A stretch of DNA of 64,000 nt from Serratia symbiotica (Periphyllus acericola) (GCF_964019515.1 NZ_OZ026452.1:1798001-1862000), one strand, 5' to 3'. Shown: positions 21,188 to 33,791, counted from the stretch's first letter. Notes: generated by a model not told the origin, from the letters alone. Numbers and translations: made by a program.

Positions 21188-22736
21188 GTGAAGACCCTGA
21201 CGCAAACTTTTATCCTTAGCAAAGACGCCGCACTGGAAGACTCCATCACCTGTTACCAACAAAAGCTGAGCGATCTCAGTTTTAATATCGAAGAAGCCTC
21301 GTGGCTTAACCCGATGCCACACATCTGGTCGGTTCACATCCGTGATCGCGATTGCCCGCTGTACTTTACTAACGGTAAAGGTGCAAGCAAAAAAGCCGTG
21401 CTGGTTTCCGCTTTAGGCGAATACTTCGAGTGCCTGTCAACCAACTATTCTTAGCCGATTTTTAGTTGGGCCAACAGATCGCCGAGGGCGATTTCGCGCA
21501 TTACCCCATTGAAAAATGGTTCCCAATCCCCGCCGATGGCTCACTACCGGCTGGCATCCTTGACGAGCGCTTGCACGTATTTTACGATCCAGAGTAGGAA
21601 CTCAGCGCCCGCGATCTGATCGATTTGCAATCCGGCAATGGTGATCGCGGTGTCTGCACCCTGCCATTTATCCGCCAGTCTGACCAACAAATCGTTTATA
21701 TCCCGATGAACATCATCGGCAACTTGTACGTTTCCAACGGTATGTCTGCTGACAACGCCACTAATGAGGCTCATGTGTAGGCGTTGTCCGAGGTGTTCTA
21801 ACGCTATGCGAAAAACCGTATTATCGCGGAAACCATTAGCCTGCCGGCGATCCCTACCGAGGTGCTACAACGCTATCTAGGTGTGGTGGCAGCCATCGCC
21901 AAGCCGAAAGAAGAAGGTTTCCCGATCTTGTCTTACGACGCTTCGCTGGGTGGAAACTATCCGGTGATCTGCGTGGTGCTATTCAACCCTGCTAATGGCA
22001 CTTGCTTTGCCTTGTTCAGCGCTCATCCCAACTTCGGCGTAGCACTGGAACTCACGGTGACCGAGCTGCTAAAAGGACACAACTTAAAGGCTCTCGATAT
22101 GTTCACCGCCCCAACGTTTGGTAATGACGCAGTCGCCGAACACACTAACCTAGAAACTGACTGTATCGATTCCAGCGGTCTGATCTCTTGGGACATGTTC
22201 AAACAGGATGCGGATTACCCATTTATTGACTGGAGCTTCACTGGCAGCACTCAGGAAGAATTCGCCACGCTGATGCGCATTTTTGATCAGGAAGGGGCGG
22301 AAGTTTATATTGACGACTACCAGCACCTGGGCGTCTACGCTTGCCGCATCATTGTGCCGGGTATGTCCCGGCAGAAGACCTGCTGTTGGCCAACAATAGC
22401 ATGGGGGCACACCTGCGCAATACCTTGCTGGCGTTGCCGGGTAGCGAATGGGAGCCTGAGGAATACCTGGCGCTGATCCAGCAGTTGGACGACGAAGGGC
22501 CGGACGATTTCACCTTCACCCGTGTGCCCGAGTTGCTAGGTATTGCCGGCGGTAAAGACAATGCCTGGTACACCCTGCGCATCGGAGAATTGAAGTCGGT
22601 GATGGCCTTGGCTGGCGGCGATCGGGATCAAGCGCTAATCTGGACTGAATGGACGCAGGACTTCAACGCTTCCGTCTGTAACCAGGGGCGCTGCAACTAT
22701 TATCGTTGCCTGCGGACTTTTAGGTTCGGCCTGCGG
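21188..22736 (+). pseudogene. ycaO: YcaO, ATP-dependent cyclodehydratase family, broken
   Basis: YcaO is linked to RimO-dependent methylthiolation of ribosomal S12; homologues make azolines. The conserved start MTQTFIP.KDAALEDSI reads CTG-ACG-CAA at 21197, so the native ATG is lost; only a GTG at 21188 precedes it. Matching blocks: EEASWLNPMPHIWSVHIRDRD, then a stop at about 21452. Later come NQTVYIPMNIIGNLYVSNGMSA-like sequence with stops, LGGNYPVICVVLFNPANGTC, TNLETDCIDSSGLISWDMFK, and in another frame RNTLLALPGSEWEPEEYLAL. The last 90 or so codons are missing; the gene ends at a palindromic repeat. Confidence 0.94.
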
Positions 22737-22820
22737 CCCAGCGCAAGCACTGTTCAAATCGGTTACCCACCGATTTGAACAGCGTTGCCGCCTTCCTACC
22801 ACTCGAGTTATTTAGGGTAT
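22737..22820. repeat. YPAL-like palindromic repeat, copy Y1 (3' part)
   Basis: A perfect inverted repeat TGTTCAAATCGGT/ACCGATTTGAACA lies at 22751-22781 with a short loop, followed by GCCGCCTTCCTACCACTCG and AGTTATTTAGGGTAT. The closing sequence is that of a common Serratia/Yersinia palindromic element. It truncates ycaO and lies just downstream of serS (minus). Confidence 0.65.
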
Positions 22821-22841
22821 AGCATTATTTATAGGCGCTTT

Positions 22842-24152
<1,311 letters not shown>

Positions 24153-24175
24153 TTATTGAAAGAAAGTTTGTGTTT

Positions 24176-24372
24176 TATACCCATTACGCTTCAAGTTGCC
24201 TGTGCGTTAGCTTTCCTCTCTCACCCTAGTCACTTAATAGTCTAAGCTTCTAGGGATAAATAAACCTCATCTCTGGTGTTAAGCCTGCGCCCAGCGCAAA
24301 CGCTGTTCAAATCGGTTCCTGACCGATCTGAACAGCGTTTGCGCCTTCCTGCAACTCGAATTATTTAGGGTA
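24176..24372. repeat. YPAL-like palindromic repeat, copy Y2 (complete)
   Basis: Begins TATACCCATTACGCTTCAAG, ends CTCGAATTATTTAGGGTA, with an internal stem-loop CGCTGTTCAAATCGGT/ACCGATcTGAACAGCG at 24301-24337. Roughly 200 bp between serS and the rarA remnant. This is the most complete of three copies in the window. Confidence 0.65.
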
Positions 24373-24444
24373 CATATGGCTGATCTATCGCCATCTCAAG
24401 GAAGAGTTATACCCGCTAACCTTACCGCAACGGCAACGGCAACG

Positions 24445-25576
24445 CTAGCGGTAGCGTTTTGTCTTGCTATTTTGATCCTGTTCAGCCAGCCATGCCAGCT
24501 TCTCGCCAATTTTACCTTCCAACCCGCGAGAGGTCGGTTGATAGTAACGCGTATTGACCATTTCAGGCGGAAAATAGCTCTCACCGGCAGCGTAGGCGTG
24601 GTCTTCATCTTGGGCGTACGGTACTCAGCACACAGCCCCATCGCTTTCATCAGCTTGGTCGGCGTGTTGCGCAGATGTTCAGGCACATAGTAATCAGCCT
24701 GTGCGATGGCGCGTTCGCCTTCCGTAGGCCCCACGCGTGTGAAACAATCCCAGGCGGCGATCGCCACCTGCATGCCGCGCGGATCGGCGTTGCCGATATC
24801 TTCAGAGGCAATCGCCAGCAGACTGCACGCCACGTACAGCGGGTCACCGCCAGCAGTGATAATGCGCGCATACCAGTACAGTGTGGCGTCTGGTGCCGAA
24901 CAGCGCACCGATTTATGTAATGCAGAGATCAGGCCGTAATAGCGATCCCCTTTATTGTCGAAGCGTGCACTGCGTTCATCCAATACCTCTTTCAGCAATT
25001 CAGGCGTCAGTACTTTCACCCATTTGGTATCGATTTCCGACATATCAGCCATCATTTCCAAGCTGTTCAGCGCCCGGCGCGCGTCACCCCCCACCAGTTC
25101 AGACAACATACGGCGCATCTCTTCCGGCAATTCGATATTCCGACCACCTAAGCCGCACTTGCTGTCGTTCATCGGCTGATCCAGTACCTGGCTGATGTCC
25201 TCAGCAGCCAACGCCTTTAGCAGATAAACGCGTGCGCGAGACAACAATGCCTAGTTAAGTTCAAACGAGGGGTTTTGGGTGGTCGCACCGATAAAGGTGA
25301 TGGTGCCGTCTTTGATGTGTGGCAGAAAAGCATCCTGCTGGCTTTTATTGAACCGGTGTACCTCATCAACAAACAAGATGGTGCGACGGCCAGCACTACG
25401 GTTTTGCAGGGCATGCTCGATCGCATCGCGGATTTCTTTAATGCCGGAAGTGACAGCGGCTTGCCAGCGGCCAACAGATGCTGCCGGCCAATATATTGCA
25501 CCAACGTGGTCGGTCGCATGCGGGCGGCCAACGGCTGGAACTCATTTTGGGAAAAATCAAGCGACAGATTACTAAC
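24445..25576 (-). pseudogene. rarA: Replication-associated recombination AAA+ ATPase RarA, broken
   Basis: RarA (MgsA) acts at stalled forks and normally has about 447 residues. The start codon is lost ([21 protein letters not shown] follows GTT at 25574-25576). A deletion then removes the segment carrying the Walker A motif: the text jumps from [12 protein letters not shown] to the region before [18 protein letters not shown] sequence. Walker B FVDEVHRF is readable in another frame. A stop follows NPSFEL, then [21 protein letters not shown] second deletion follows GERAIAQA. The old stop is TAG at 24445. Not functional as an ATPase. Confidence 0.94.
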
Positions 25577-25583
25577 TGATGCC

Positions 25584-26195
25584 TTACTGACGCTGCTCGT
25601 CCAGCGTCACCCCATGTGGTAGGATAAATGTGAATTTGGTGGCATGGGCAGAAACGTCCTGCTGGCTTTTCAGCACATAGGTACTGCGTTGCCCATCCTG
25701 CTCCACCGCAGCGAAACTGCGGATAGTGCCGCCATAGGTCACGGTAATGGTGAACTGCTTCAGGTTACCGCTGCTGGATTTTGGCGTCAGCTCAAAATCA
25801 TCGCCTTTCTGCTTAACCTGGTATTGTTTCCAATCATTGGCATTGTTGCGTATGATCAGCATAAATGGCGTATTGCAGGTGGTATTCTTCAGCCAGGTCG
25901 CCGTTACCTGCTCAACGAATGGGTTATAGAACCATAGGGTCTGACCATCGGAAATTAACACACTCTCATCCGGCGAGGTCATGTGCCAATTAAATAAGTT
26001 CGGGCGTTTTATCCACAGTTCGCCTGCGCCCTGTTGAATCGCAGCGCCATCGCTACTCGTGATAGTCTGAGAGAAGTGGGCGTGGAAGCTGTCCACTTTA
26101 GCCAGACGATTTTGCAAATCCTGCGTGGCGTCAGCCAGCACGGAGGTGGACGCAAATCCCGAAAGCAGACAGCAGGCCACTAACAATTTTTTCAT
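25584..26195 (-). CDS. lolA: Periplasmic lipoprotein carrier LolA
   Basis: LolA ferries lipoproteins from the LolCDE complex to LolB at the outer membrane. 203 residues, the E. coli length; signal peptide [20 protein letters not shown] cleaved before DATQDL. Family blocks: [37 protein letters not shown] and [18 protein letters not shown]. The E. coli ATGNTPF is TTCNTPF here, leaving one unusual Cys in the mature protein. Between ftsK and rarA, as expected. Confidence 0.96.
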   Translation of the reverse strand: MKKLLVACCLLSGFASTSVLADATQDLQNRLAKVDSFHAHFSQTITSSDGAAIQQGAGELWIKRPNLFNWHMTSPDESVLISDGQTLWFYNPFVEQVTATWLKNTTCNTPFMLIIRNNANDWKQYQVKQKGDDFELTPKSSSGNLKQFTITVTYGGTIRSFAAVEQDGQRSTYVLKSQQDVSAHATKFTFILPHGVTLDEQRQ

Positions 26196-26347
26196 TATTC
26201 CAGATACCTTATGAAATACGCTAAACGTAAGGCGGTGCCGTGCGAACCAAATTACCCCTAACCACCGTTACCCTATCCGAAGCCACTTCTATTACAAGCA
26301 AAAGCCGGGGGTTATACTGCTTTGCACAATGGCTGCTTAGCGGCTCT

Positions 26348-29300
26348 TTATAATTGAATCACAGTGGTTAGACTTGCGTCAGTCTTGCCGTGGTGGTGCC
26401 AGTACCTTGCGGTTGCCGTTATGCCAATACCCTGCACTTCCATCTGTTTGATGATGCGCGCGGCGCGGTTATAGCCAATGCGGAATTGGCGCTGAACGCC
26501 GGAGATGGAGGCACGGCGCTTTTCCACCACGAACTCTACCGCTTGATCAAACAGCGGATCAAGATCGTCATGGCCTTCCATGCCGCCTGCACTCCCTTCA
26601 CCCTCTTCACGGCGACTGAGTATCCCCTCTTTATACTGGGGATGCTCACGCGCTTTCCAATCCTTAACCACGGCGTGCACTTCCTGATCACGCACAAATG
26701 CGCCATGCACGCGCACCGGAATTGAGGAGTTCGGTGCCAGATACAGCATATCACCTATCCCTAACAGCGATTCGGCACCGCCTTGGTCAAGGATAGTACA
26801 TGAATCAATCTTTCTGGATATGGTAAAAGCAATACGTGTTGGGATATTAGCCTTGATCAGGCCGGTGATCACATCCACCGACGGACGCTGGGTCGCCAGC
26901 ACCAGGTGGATACCCGCTGCACGCGCTTTCTGTGCTAGACAGGCAATGAGCTCTTCGACTTTTTTGCCGACTGTCATGATCAGATCGGCGAATTCGTCAA
27001 CCATCACCACGATATAAGGCTCTTTCTCCAGCACAGGTGGTGTGATGTCCATGCTATCTGTCGTTTTCCAGAATGGATCTGGGATTGGGCGGCCCATAGC
27101 TTCAGCCTGATCGACGCGCTCGTTGTAGCTAGCCAGGTTACGCACGCCCAATGCAGACATCAGCTTGTAACGGCGTTCCATCTCCGCCACACACCAGCGT
27201 AATGCATTGGCGGCATCTTTCATATCGGTCACTACGTCGGTCAACAGATGCGGTGTACCTTCGTAGACTGACAGCTCCAGCATTTTTGGGTCGATCATGA
27301 TAAAGCGCACCTCTTTCGGCGTCGCCTTATACAAGATGCTTAGGATCATCGCGTTGACCCCGACTGATTTACCCGAACCCGTAGTACCTAACAGGTGCGG
27401 CATTTTGCCCAGTTCGGCCACCACCGGCTCGCCAGAGATATCTTTACCCAGCACGATAGACAATGGCGACGGATTGTCGCGGAATGCTGGGCAATCCAGT
27501 ACTTCTCGCAAATACACGGTTTGACGTTTGGCGTTCGGGAACTCCAGCCCTACATACGGTCTGCCGGGGATCATTTCAACCACGCGCACCGCTGAGGTTG
27601 ACAGTGAACGAGCAAGATCACGCGATAGGTTGGAAATACGCGCGGCCTTGATCCCCGGTGCTAAATCTAGCTCGAAACCGGTGATCACCGGCCCCGGTAG
27701 AATATCCACTACCTCGGCTTTGACCCGGTAATCAGCCAGGCTAGCTTCCACCAAGCGTGCTTTTTGTTCTAGCTCAAAGGAATTTACCGGTTCCACCTCT
27801 TTCGGGGCTAGTGTTGGCAACGGGGTAGTCGGCTTCTGCAATGGCATATTGCGCATCAGGAACGGTTGGATCAGGCAATCTATCTCAGGTTGTGGTGCAG
27901 CAGGCTTAGACTGACAACAAGGGCTATTACTTTGCTGTTCAGTACGCTCTTCCAACGAGGGTGACAAACTGAGCTGTGGCTCGCTAGGATCATCGTCCAC
28001 CAGACCGTCCATCGGGGAAAAACTAAAAGCGTTGTAGGTATCAACTTAGCTTACCGCAGGGGGTCGCACAGCAGGCTTCTGTTGCCCATAGTGTGCCTGG
28101 TGCAGTGCGGCGCGCTGCGAAGGCAGCTTGATACCATAGGATTCCAGTGCGCGCCGGGTGGGAATACGTACCGGATTCGGTCGGGGAAATTCAGGGCCTA
28201 TTCCCTGTTTAACCTGCGGGTTGCCATCGCAGGTCGCGGCAAAGGCTGGCATAAAGGTATTAGCGACACCCGCAGTTAACTGAGATTTCTTGCTGCCAAA
28301 CAGCGTGTCCGCTGAATCAGCAAATGAACTGCTGACGTTGCTCTATGATGTCGCGGAGAAATCAAACAGCGAATGATCGCGCCGCGGTGTTGCATCAGGT
28401 TCCGGAAAATTGTTATCACATCGTGGTTCATCAGCGTGCTGATAGGGATCAACCGTGCGAGCCACCTTAGGTGCTGGCGTTTCCTCTGGGATCTCAAATG
28501 AATACAGCGGAGGTAGTGTATTTTCCGCTGGTGCGTTCATCGGATGCTGGCCGACCGAAGCCGACTCAACGCTCATCGGCGATGCCTGCACAATAATCGG
28601 CGCAGCTTCACTATAATCATCCTCGTTATTGCTGGCGCAAATGCCGCTGAACAGCGGCTTCCCGGCATCTGCCAACGCTATTTCGGCAGTTTCTACAAAG
28701 ACTTTAGGTGCGGATAACAGTACATCGTCATCTAGCGTAGCCACCCCTTGCACTGTGGGTTCAGGCTCATCGACGGCATAGCGACTGTTATCGCTGTAAT
28801 TGAGTTCTTCGCAGCGCGAACGGTTGGTCATAAAGGTAGCAACACCCAGCACCGCACCACCGATCTTCTCGGCGATCATCAGCCATGACCAGCCGGTGAG
28901 CAGCGTCACCCCTGCCGCCCAAACACAAAGTAGCGCCAGCGTAGCACTAATACCGCTAAATTGGGGTAGCATGGCATTACTTAGTAAGCTACCGATAACA
29001 CCGCCCGATGCAAAGTAATAAATATCGTCAACATTCAGCGCTGCCAGTCCGCAGAAGCTGAACACCATCGCCAGCGTGCCAATCAGACGCAATGAGAGCT
29101 CAAAATAGTCATTATATTCTCTGCTACCGCGCTTCTGGCGATAGGCTACCCAGCACAGAACCAGCATAATCGGCGGTATCGCATAGGCGATCACCCCAAA
29201 GATAAATAACAGCATATCGGCTATCCAAGCACCGATACCACCGCCAAAATTACGAATAGGTTCATGCCACGCTGTCTGCGACCAGCTTGGGTCAGAGGGA

Positions 29301-29434
29301 TTAAAACTGAGCAGCGCAACCATAAGGTAAACGGCAAAAACCGCTATTACGATCAACACAGCCTCCAGTAAACGCTGGCCACTACTGAGTTTTTTCAAGG
29401 TAACTGCTTTATCTTCTGTATATTCCTGGCTCAA
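26348..29434 (-). pseudogene. ftsK: DNA translocase FtsK, two in-frame stops in the linker
   Basis: FtsK anchors at the septum through its N-terminus and pumps DNA to dif with its C-terminal motor. The N-terminal part starts at TTG 29434 (LSQEYTEDKAVTLKKLSSGQ, with GGAG ten bases upstream), has four membrane helices and stays open to a TAG at 28343. In the same frame follow PRPNPVRIPTRRALESYGIK, a TAA at 28046, then 554 open codons with Walker [15 protein letters not shown], Walker [13 protein letters not shown] and the gamma region [20 protein letters not shown]. Two residues (VA) before Walker A are missing, and the last 15 or so residues are frameshifted (native end near 26379). The linker is much shorter than in the 1329-residue E. 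coli protein. The N-terminal essential domain could still be made; motor function is doubtful. Confidence 0.88.
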
Positions 29435-29563
29435 AAAAGGCTCTCCAGGTTCCTGTAGTTGACATAGCAGCAGCACCGAGGCGCTTCCCCGGCACTGAAA
29501 CTGTATGGATATAAAACTGTATGAATAAACAGGAGTGTAACCAATTTAATTAGGTTTTGCACC

Positions 29564-30058
29564 TTAACGTGTTTTGATCACAAGACGGTTGCTCTGTTTA
29601 ACTTCTTCCATAACCACGTAAGTGTGGGTGTCGTTAACCCCCGGTAAAGGCAGCAGTGTTTCACCTAGTAGCTTGCGGTAAGCCGACATGTCCGGCACAC
29701 GGGTTTTCAGCAGGTAGTCGAAATCACCGGAAACCAGATGACACTCCTGAATTTCTTCAAGCTTTTGCACTGCTGAGTTAAATTGCTCAAACACATCCGG
29801 CGCGCCACGATTTAGCGTGATTTCGACGAAAACCAGCAAGGAGGCATCCAGATAATGCGGATTAAGCAATGCGGTGTAGCCATGAACAAATCTCTGGCGT
29901 TCAAGGCGTCGCACACGTTCTAAACAGGGTGTTGGAGATAACCCCACACGCTTCGAAAGCTCCACGTTTGAAATACGGCGATCCTTCTGTAGCTCGTTTA
30001 GGATATTGCGGTCGATACGATCAAGATCTTTGCCAGGGCGTTTCTTATTCTCTGCCAT
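29564..30058 (-). CDS. lrp: Leucine-responsive regulatory protein
   Basis: Lrp is a global AsnC-family regulator of amino-acid metabolism. 164 residues, as in E. coli. Helix-turn-helix at about residues 31-52 (ISNVELSKRVGLSPTPCLER), then the RAM ligand domain (ASLLVFVEITLNRGAPDVFE, VSGDFDYLLKTRVPDMSAYR). Small differences include ELQKDRR for ELQKDGR and RQRFVHGY for RQGFIQGY. Upstream of ftsK as usual; trxB, the usual divergent neighbour, is absent. Confidence 0.97.
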   Translation of the reverse strand: MAENKKRPGKDLDRIDRNILNELQKDRRISNVELSKRVGLSPTPCLERVRRLERQRFVHGYTALLNPHYLDASLLVFVEITLNRGAPDVFEQFNSAVQKLEEIQECHLVSGDFDYLLKTRVPDMSAYRKLLGETLLPLPGVNDTHTYVVMEEVKQSNRLVIKTR

Positions 30059-30365
30059 TATTATTGTCTCTCTTATTTTCTTCCTTGCGCTCGCAACGCT
30101 TTAGCCAACGTCAATGTGTCTAGAGCTAGTTTCAAGCGAAGACCTGTTACCTGCATATGTTTTGCTGCTTTTATTATTGCACACTACGCAGTCTGCGCTA
30201 ACGTTGAGCAAAAACCTGCCAGCGCTTGCGCGTCGCTTCCCACGATGCAATGTTGCCGCTATGGCATAACAAAAATAGGTACGATTTTCTGGCGTTACAG
30301 GGATAATTTCTTCTTCGTGTGATTTTTTCTTTTGCAAATGTGTAGTGGATTGTCAAAGCAAAATA
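30059..30365. other. lrp leader region
   Basis: About 300 bp between lrp (minus) and IS copy B. It would hold the lrp promoter and long untranslated leader known from enterics. GAGAGACAATAATA just upstream of lrp supplies the ribosome site. No gene seen; the short open frames lack family resemblance. Confidence 0.5.
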
Positions 30366-31375
30366 GGCGTTGTTGAATAAATCGAACTTTTGGCCGGCAC
30401 GAGGATCAGATCACTCTCCTTCTGTCAAAATAGCGACATTCCGTGGCCCAGCAAAAGTTCAACATCACCAACTGGAAGGCTTACAACAACGCCCTTATCA
30501 CTCGGGGTTCACTCACTTGCTGGGGGGATGAAACGGCACTTCACGCCTGGTACTGCGAGGCAAAACCTTCTCTGCGTGGTCTCCCACCACATTATTCCGA
30601 TATGGCAATCACCAGCGTATTGATGCTGAAACGGATTTTCGGCCTGACACTTCGCGCCCTCCAGGGCTTCGGCGACTCCATTATCACACTGATCAAAGTG
30701 CCGTTGAACTGCCCGGACGACACCTGCATCAGTAAGCGGGCGAAGTCCGGCCATGTCCCGTTTAAAACCCCAACGCTGGGTGAAATTGCGCACCTCGTTA
30801 TCGACTCTAGCGGGCTCAACGCTCAACGTGTTGGGTTAAGGGGAGTGGAAGGTAAAAAAACACGGTCAGGAAAAACGGCGGATCTGGCGAAAACTGCATT
30901 TGGCCGTAGATACAGAAACACATGAGGTCATCTGTGCTGACCTTTCCTTGAGCAATGTCACCGATACCGAAGCCTTCCCAGGTCTTATCCGCCAGAGGTA
31001 CCGTAAAATCAAAGTCGCCTCGGCGGATCGGGCTTAGGATACGCGAGTGTGTGATGATGAGTTAAGGGGCAAGAAGCTCAAGGCGTTAATACCGCCCAGC
31101 AGCGGAGCCCGTTATTGGTCGGCAGACTATGTAGAGCGAAATCAAGCGGTGGCGAACCGGCGCGTTACCGGAGACAACACACGGTGGAAAATTATCACAG
31201 GCTACCACAGACGTTCGATAGCGGCAACAGCGAGGTATAGAGTAAAACAGCTATTTGGTGGTCACCTGTCGCTGCGAGATTATGATGGGCAAGTTGCAGA
31301 GGCGCTGGCCATGATCTGTGCATTAAACAAGATGACGCTCGCCGGTATGCCAGAAAGTGTATGCCTTGCCTGAAA
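30366..31375 (+). mobile_element. IS903-like element, copy B, right end missing
   Basis: Starts with the intact end GGCGTTGTTGAATAAATCG. The transposase opens at 30443 (AQQKFNITNWKAYNNALITR, ETALHAWYCEAKPSLRG) and runs to VIDSSGLNAQRVG, where a TAA interrupts LG*GEWK and an ACGCTCA duplication shifts the frame. The true frame resumes KKHGQEKRRIWRKLHLAVDT. TAG at 31035-31037 replaces Tyr in the DGAYDTR motif, then CDDELRGKKLKALIPPSSGA to MPESVCLA. The catalytic Glu of Y(2)R(3)E(6)K is Ala (codon 31224-31226). Sequence after GCCTTGCCTGAAA is not IS: the last 45 or so bp with the right inverted repeat are gone. Inactive. Confidence 0.92.
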
Positions 31376-31658
31376 GGCACGTGCTGATTAGCCGTTTTAT
31401 CGTCCAGGTCACAACCACTGAGCAGTAGGCTTGCGCCTATAAATGAGCAGAGGGCGTAAGGATAGTGTCATAGCAAGCTCTTTCTTTTTTCTTAAACAAA
31501 GGCGTATCAATCTGGCTAGCAGATTGGCTTGGTGAAATAACAGCGATAATTTACCACGCAAAATATTAAAATGATAACCATTAGTATCCCCTGTAGCGAA
31601 CACATAGCAAGGATGCTAAGTAGGGTTGACCGAGAAAGGTGTTTCAAGCTGAAAATGC
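31376..31658. other. Stretch between IS copy B and the tRNA-Val locus
   Basis: No gene recognised. Contains TAGGCTTGCGCCTA (31427-31440), a small palindrome. In E. coli this side of the valU-lysV cluster carries more tRNA genes; none is recognisable here. Confidence 0.4.
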
Positions 31659-31689
31659 AAAAAGGCGCCTAAAAGAAGGCGCTTTTTTG
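31659..31689. terminator. Terminator after tRNA-Val genes
   Basis: AAAAAGGCGCC-TAAAAGAA-GGCGCTTTTTT forms a GC stem flanked by A and T runs and could act in both directions. It directly follows the 3' end of the minus-strand tRNA pair. Confidence 0.75.
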
Positions 31690-31692
31690 AAT

Positions 31693-31768
31693 TGGTGGGT
31701 CCTGCGGGATTCGAACCGTCGGCCCCCTCCGTCTAAAGGAGATGATATACCAACTGAGTTAGTCACCC
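31693..31768 (-). pseudogene. Degenerate tRNA-Val copy, anticodon now TAG
   Basis: On minus, GGGTGACTAACTCAGTTGGT through to CCCGCAGGACCCACCA is 76 nt and clearly a relative of the intact tRNA-Val at 31800. Only four of seven acceptor pairs form, the D stem has three mismatches, and the T stem two. The anticodon loop TTTAGAC differs from TTTACAC by one base, turning TAC (Val) into TAG (Leu codon CUA). Damage in three arms makes a working tRNA unlikely. Confidence 0.85.
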
Positions 31769-31799
31769 TGATGTTCTCATTTCTTACTGTTTGACAAGA

Positions 31800-31875
31800 T
31801 GGTGGGCGATGACGGGTTCGAACCGCCGACCCCCTCCGTGTAAAGGAGATGCTCTACCAACTGAGCTAATCGCCC
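31800..31875 (-). tRNA. tRNA-Val (anticodon TAC)
   Basis: 76 nt with CCA. Acceptor GGGCGAT/ATCGCCC, D arm GCTC/GAGC, anticodon stem CTCC/GGAG around TTTACAC, T arm GGCGG-TTCGAAC-CCGTC. All stems pair (one G-T). Divergent from gltX, the normal position of the valUXY-lysV cluster. Confidence 0.95.
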
Positions 31876-32168
31876 CAACTTACTAGAGTCGCATTATAGG
31901 GATAGTTCAAAGTGAGTCAATGGTTTTTAAAATGATTTCAATCGTTCGGCGTAAAATTATGCAGGGTGCGATCATTATCGCCAGCAATGCCAAATTTTGC
32001 CTCATCGTCATGTGAAGCCAGCCGCAGAGAGCGCGGAATTAGCCAGCGAAATATCGTGTCAACGTTGAGGAATTAGCCCGTGGTGATACAATGTCGCCCA
32101 CGTTTTTAAATTCCGAGCAACCGTTGGCAAACTGCTGACACGCGTTGCGTAATAAGGCAGTGAACCCA

Positions 32169-33584
32169 ATGAAAATCAAAACCCGTTTTGCGCCGAGTCC
32201 TACCGGCTATCTGCACTTCGGTGGTGCCCGCACTGTGCTTTATTCCTGGTTGTTTAGCCGCCATGCAGGCGGAGAGTTCGTTCTGCGAATCGAAGATACT
32301 GACTTGGAACGTTCCACTCATGAAGCGATCGAAGCAATTATGGCTGGCATGAACTGGTTGAATTTGGATTGGGATGAAGGCCCCTACTTCCAGACCAAGC
32401 GTTTTGACCGCTACAACGCGGTGATCGACGACATGCTGGTGCAGGGTACAGCCTATAGATGTTATTGCTCCAAAGTACGTCTAGACGCGTTGCGTGAAAA
32501 GCAGATGGCAAACGGTGAAAAGCCACGTTATGACAGCCACTGCCGTGATAGCCAGTGCAGCCACACTGATGATGAACCGCATGTGGTACGCTTTCGCAAT
32601 CCGCAGGAAGGCTCGGTAATCTTTGACGACAACATCCGTGGCCCAATCGAATTCAGTAATCAGGAACTGGACGATTTGATCATCCGCCGTACCGATGGTT
32701 CGCCAACATATAACTTCTGTGTGGTGGTGGACGACTGGGATATGGAAATCAGCCATGTGATCCGTGGCGAAGACCACATCAACAACACCCCACGCCAGAT
32801 TAATATCCTGAAAGCGCTGGGTGCGCCGGTGCCGGAATATGCGCACGTCTCGATGATCCTCGGCGACGACGGCAAGAAACTGTCCAAGCGGCACGGTGCA
32901 GTGGGGGTGATGCAGTATCGTGATGATGGATACCTACCGCAGGCGTTGCTGAACTACCTGGTGCGTCTGGGTTGGTCGCATGGCGATCAAGAAATATTCT
33001 CCCTCGATGATATGAAAACGTTCTTTACCCTGGATGCGATTAACAAGTCCGCCAGCGCCTTCAATAATAAGAAATTGCAATGGCTAAATCATCACTACAT
33101 CAACCATATGCCCGCGGAAGAAGTGGCGGTACATCTGGCGTGGCACGTTGATAAACTGGGTATGGAAACCCGCAATGGCCCTGAATTGAAAGATATCGTT
33201 AAGCTGCTGGGTGAACGTTGCAAAACCTTGAAAGAAATGGCTGAGTCTTGCCGCTACTTCTATGAAGAATTCCACCATTTCGACGCCGATGCCGCCAAGA
33301 AACACTTGCGACCGGTCGCCCGCCAGCCGCTGGAAGCGGTGCGTACCAAGTTGGCAACCATCAGCCCATGGACGCCGGAAAATGTGCACCACGCTATTCA
33401 GGATACCGCAGATGAACTGGGTGTGGGGATGGGCAAGGTCGGCATGCCGCTGCGCGTAGCAGTGACAGGGGCTGGGCAATCGCCTGGCATGGACGTCACT
33501 GTATATGCGATCGGCCAAGCGCGTTCTCTACAGCGTATCGATAGGGCGTTGGCATACATCGCCGAGCGCGAAGCGCAGTGTTGA
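32169..33584 (+). CDS. gltX: Glutamyl-tRNA synthetase
   Basis: GltX charges tRNA-Glu. 471 residues from ATG 32169, the E. coli length; AGGCAG lies eight bases upstream and the in-frame start eight codons earlier is rejected. Class I motifs: HFGG at 16-19 in [14 protein letters not shown] (usually HVGG/HIGG) and KLSKR in [14 protein letters not shown]. The zinc cysteines of [15 protein letters not shown] are present. The C-terminal anticodon-binding domain is complete. Intact. Confidence 0.98.
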   Translation: MKIKTRFAPSPTGYLHFGGARTVLYSWLFSRHAGGEFVLRIEDTDLERSTHEAIEAIMAGMNWLNLDWDEGPYFQTKRFDRYNAVIDDMLVQGTAYRCYCSKVRLDALREKQMANGEKPRYDSHCRDSQCSHTDDEPHVVRFRNPQEGSVIFDDNIRGPIEFSNQELDDLIIRRTDGSPTYNFCVVVDDWDMEISHVIRGEDHINNTPRQINILKALGAPVPEYAHVSMILGDDGKKLSKRHGAVGVMQYRDDGYLPQALLNYLVRLGWSHGDQEIFSLDDMKTFFTLDAINKSASAFNNKKLQWLNHHYINHMPAEEVAVHLAWHVDKLGMETRNGPELKDIVKLLGERCKTLKEMAESCRYFYEEFHHFDADAAKKHLRPVARQPLEAVRTKLATISPWTPENVHHAIQDTADELGVGMGKVGMPLRVAVTGAGQSPGMDVTVYAIGQARSLQRIDRALAYIAEREAQC

Positions 33585-33791
33585 TTGCTCATCGTGCGGT
33601 ATCAATCAAGCCACCCCGTGGAACGATCTCGCGTGACGATCTAGCTAGCCTCTATTGACGATTTTGGGCGTTAAGCAGGCTAATTTGGCGGCTTTTTCAG
33701 CGCTTGATCGAGGAATTCCATTTAGCCGTTGACAGTGTTTCTGGGGTTTCATATCATGCGCCCCGTTCGCAGCACAACCGCGCTGTGGAAT

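Noticed and set aside
31693-31768. Working suppressor-like tRNA reading UAG
   Set aside because: An anticodon of UAG pairs with CUA (Leu), not with the UAG stop; a suppressor would need CUA, and the stems are damaged.
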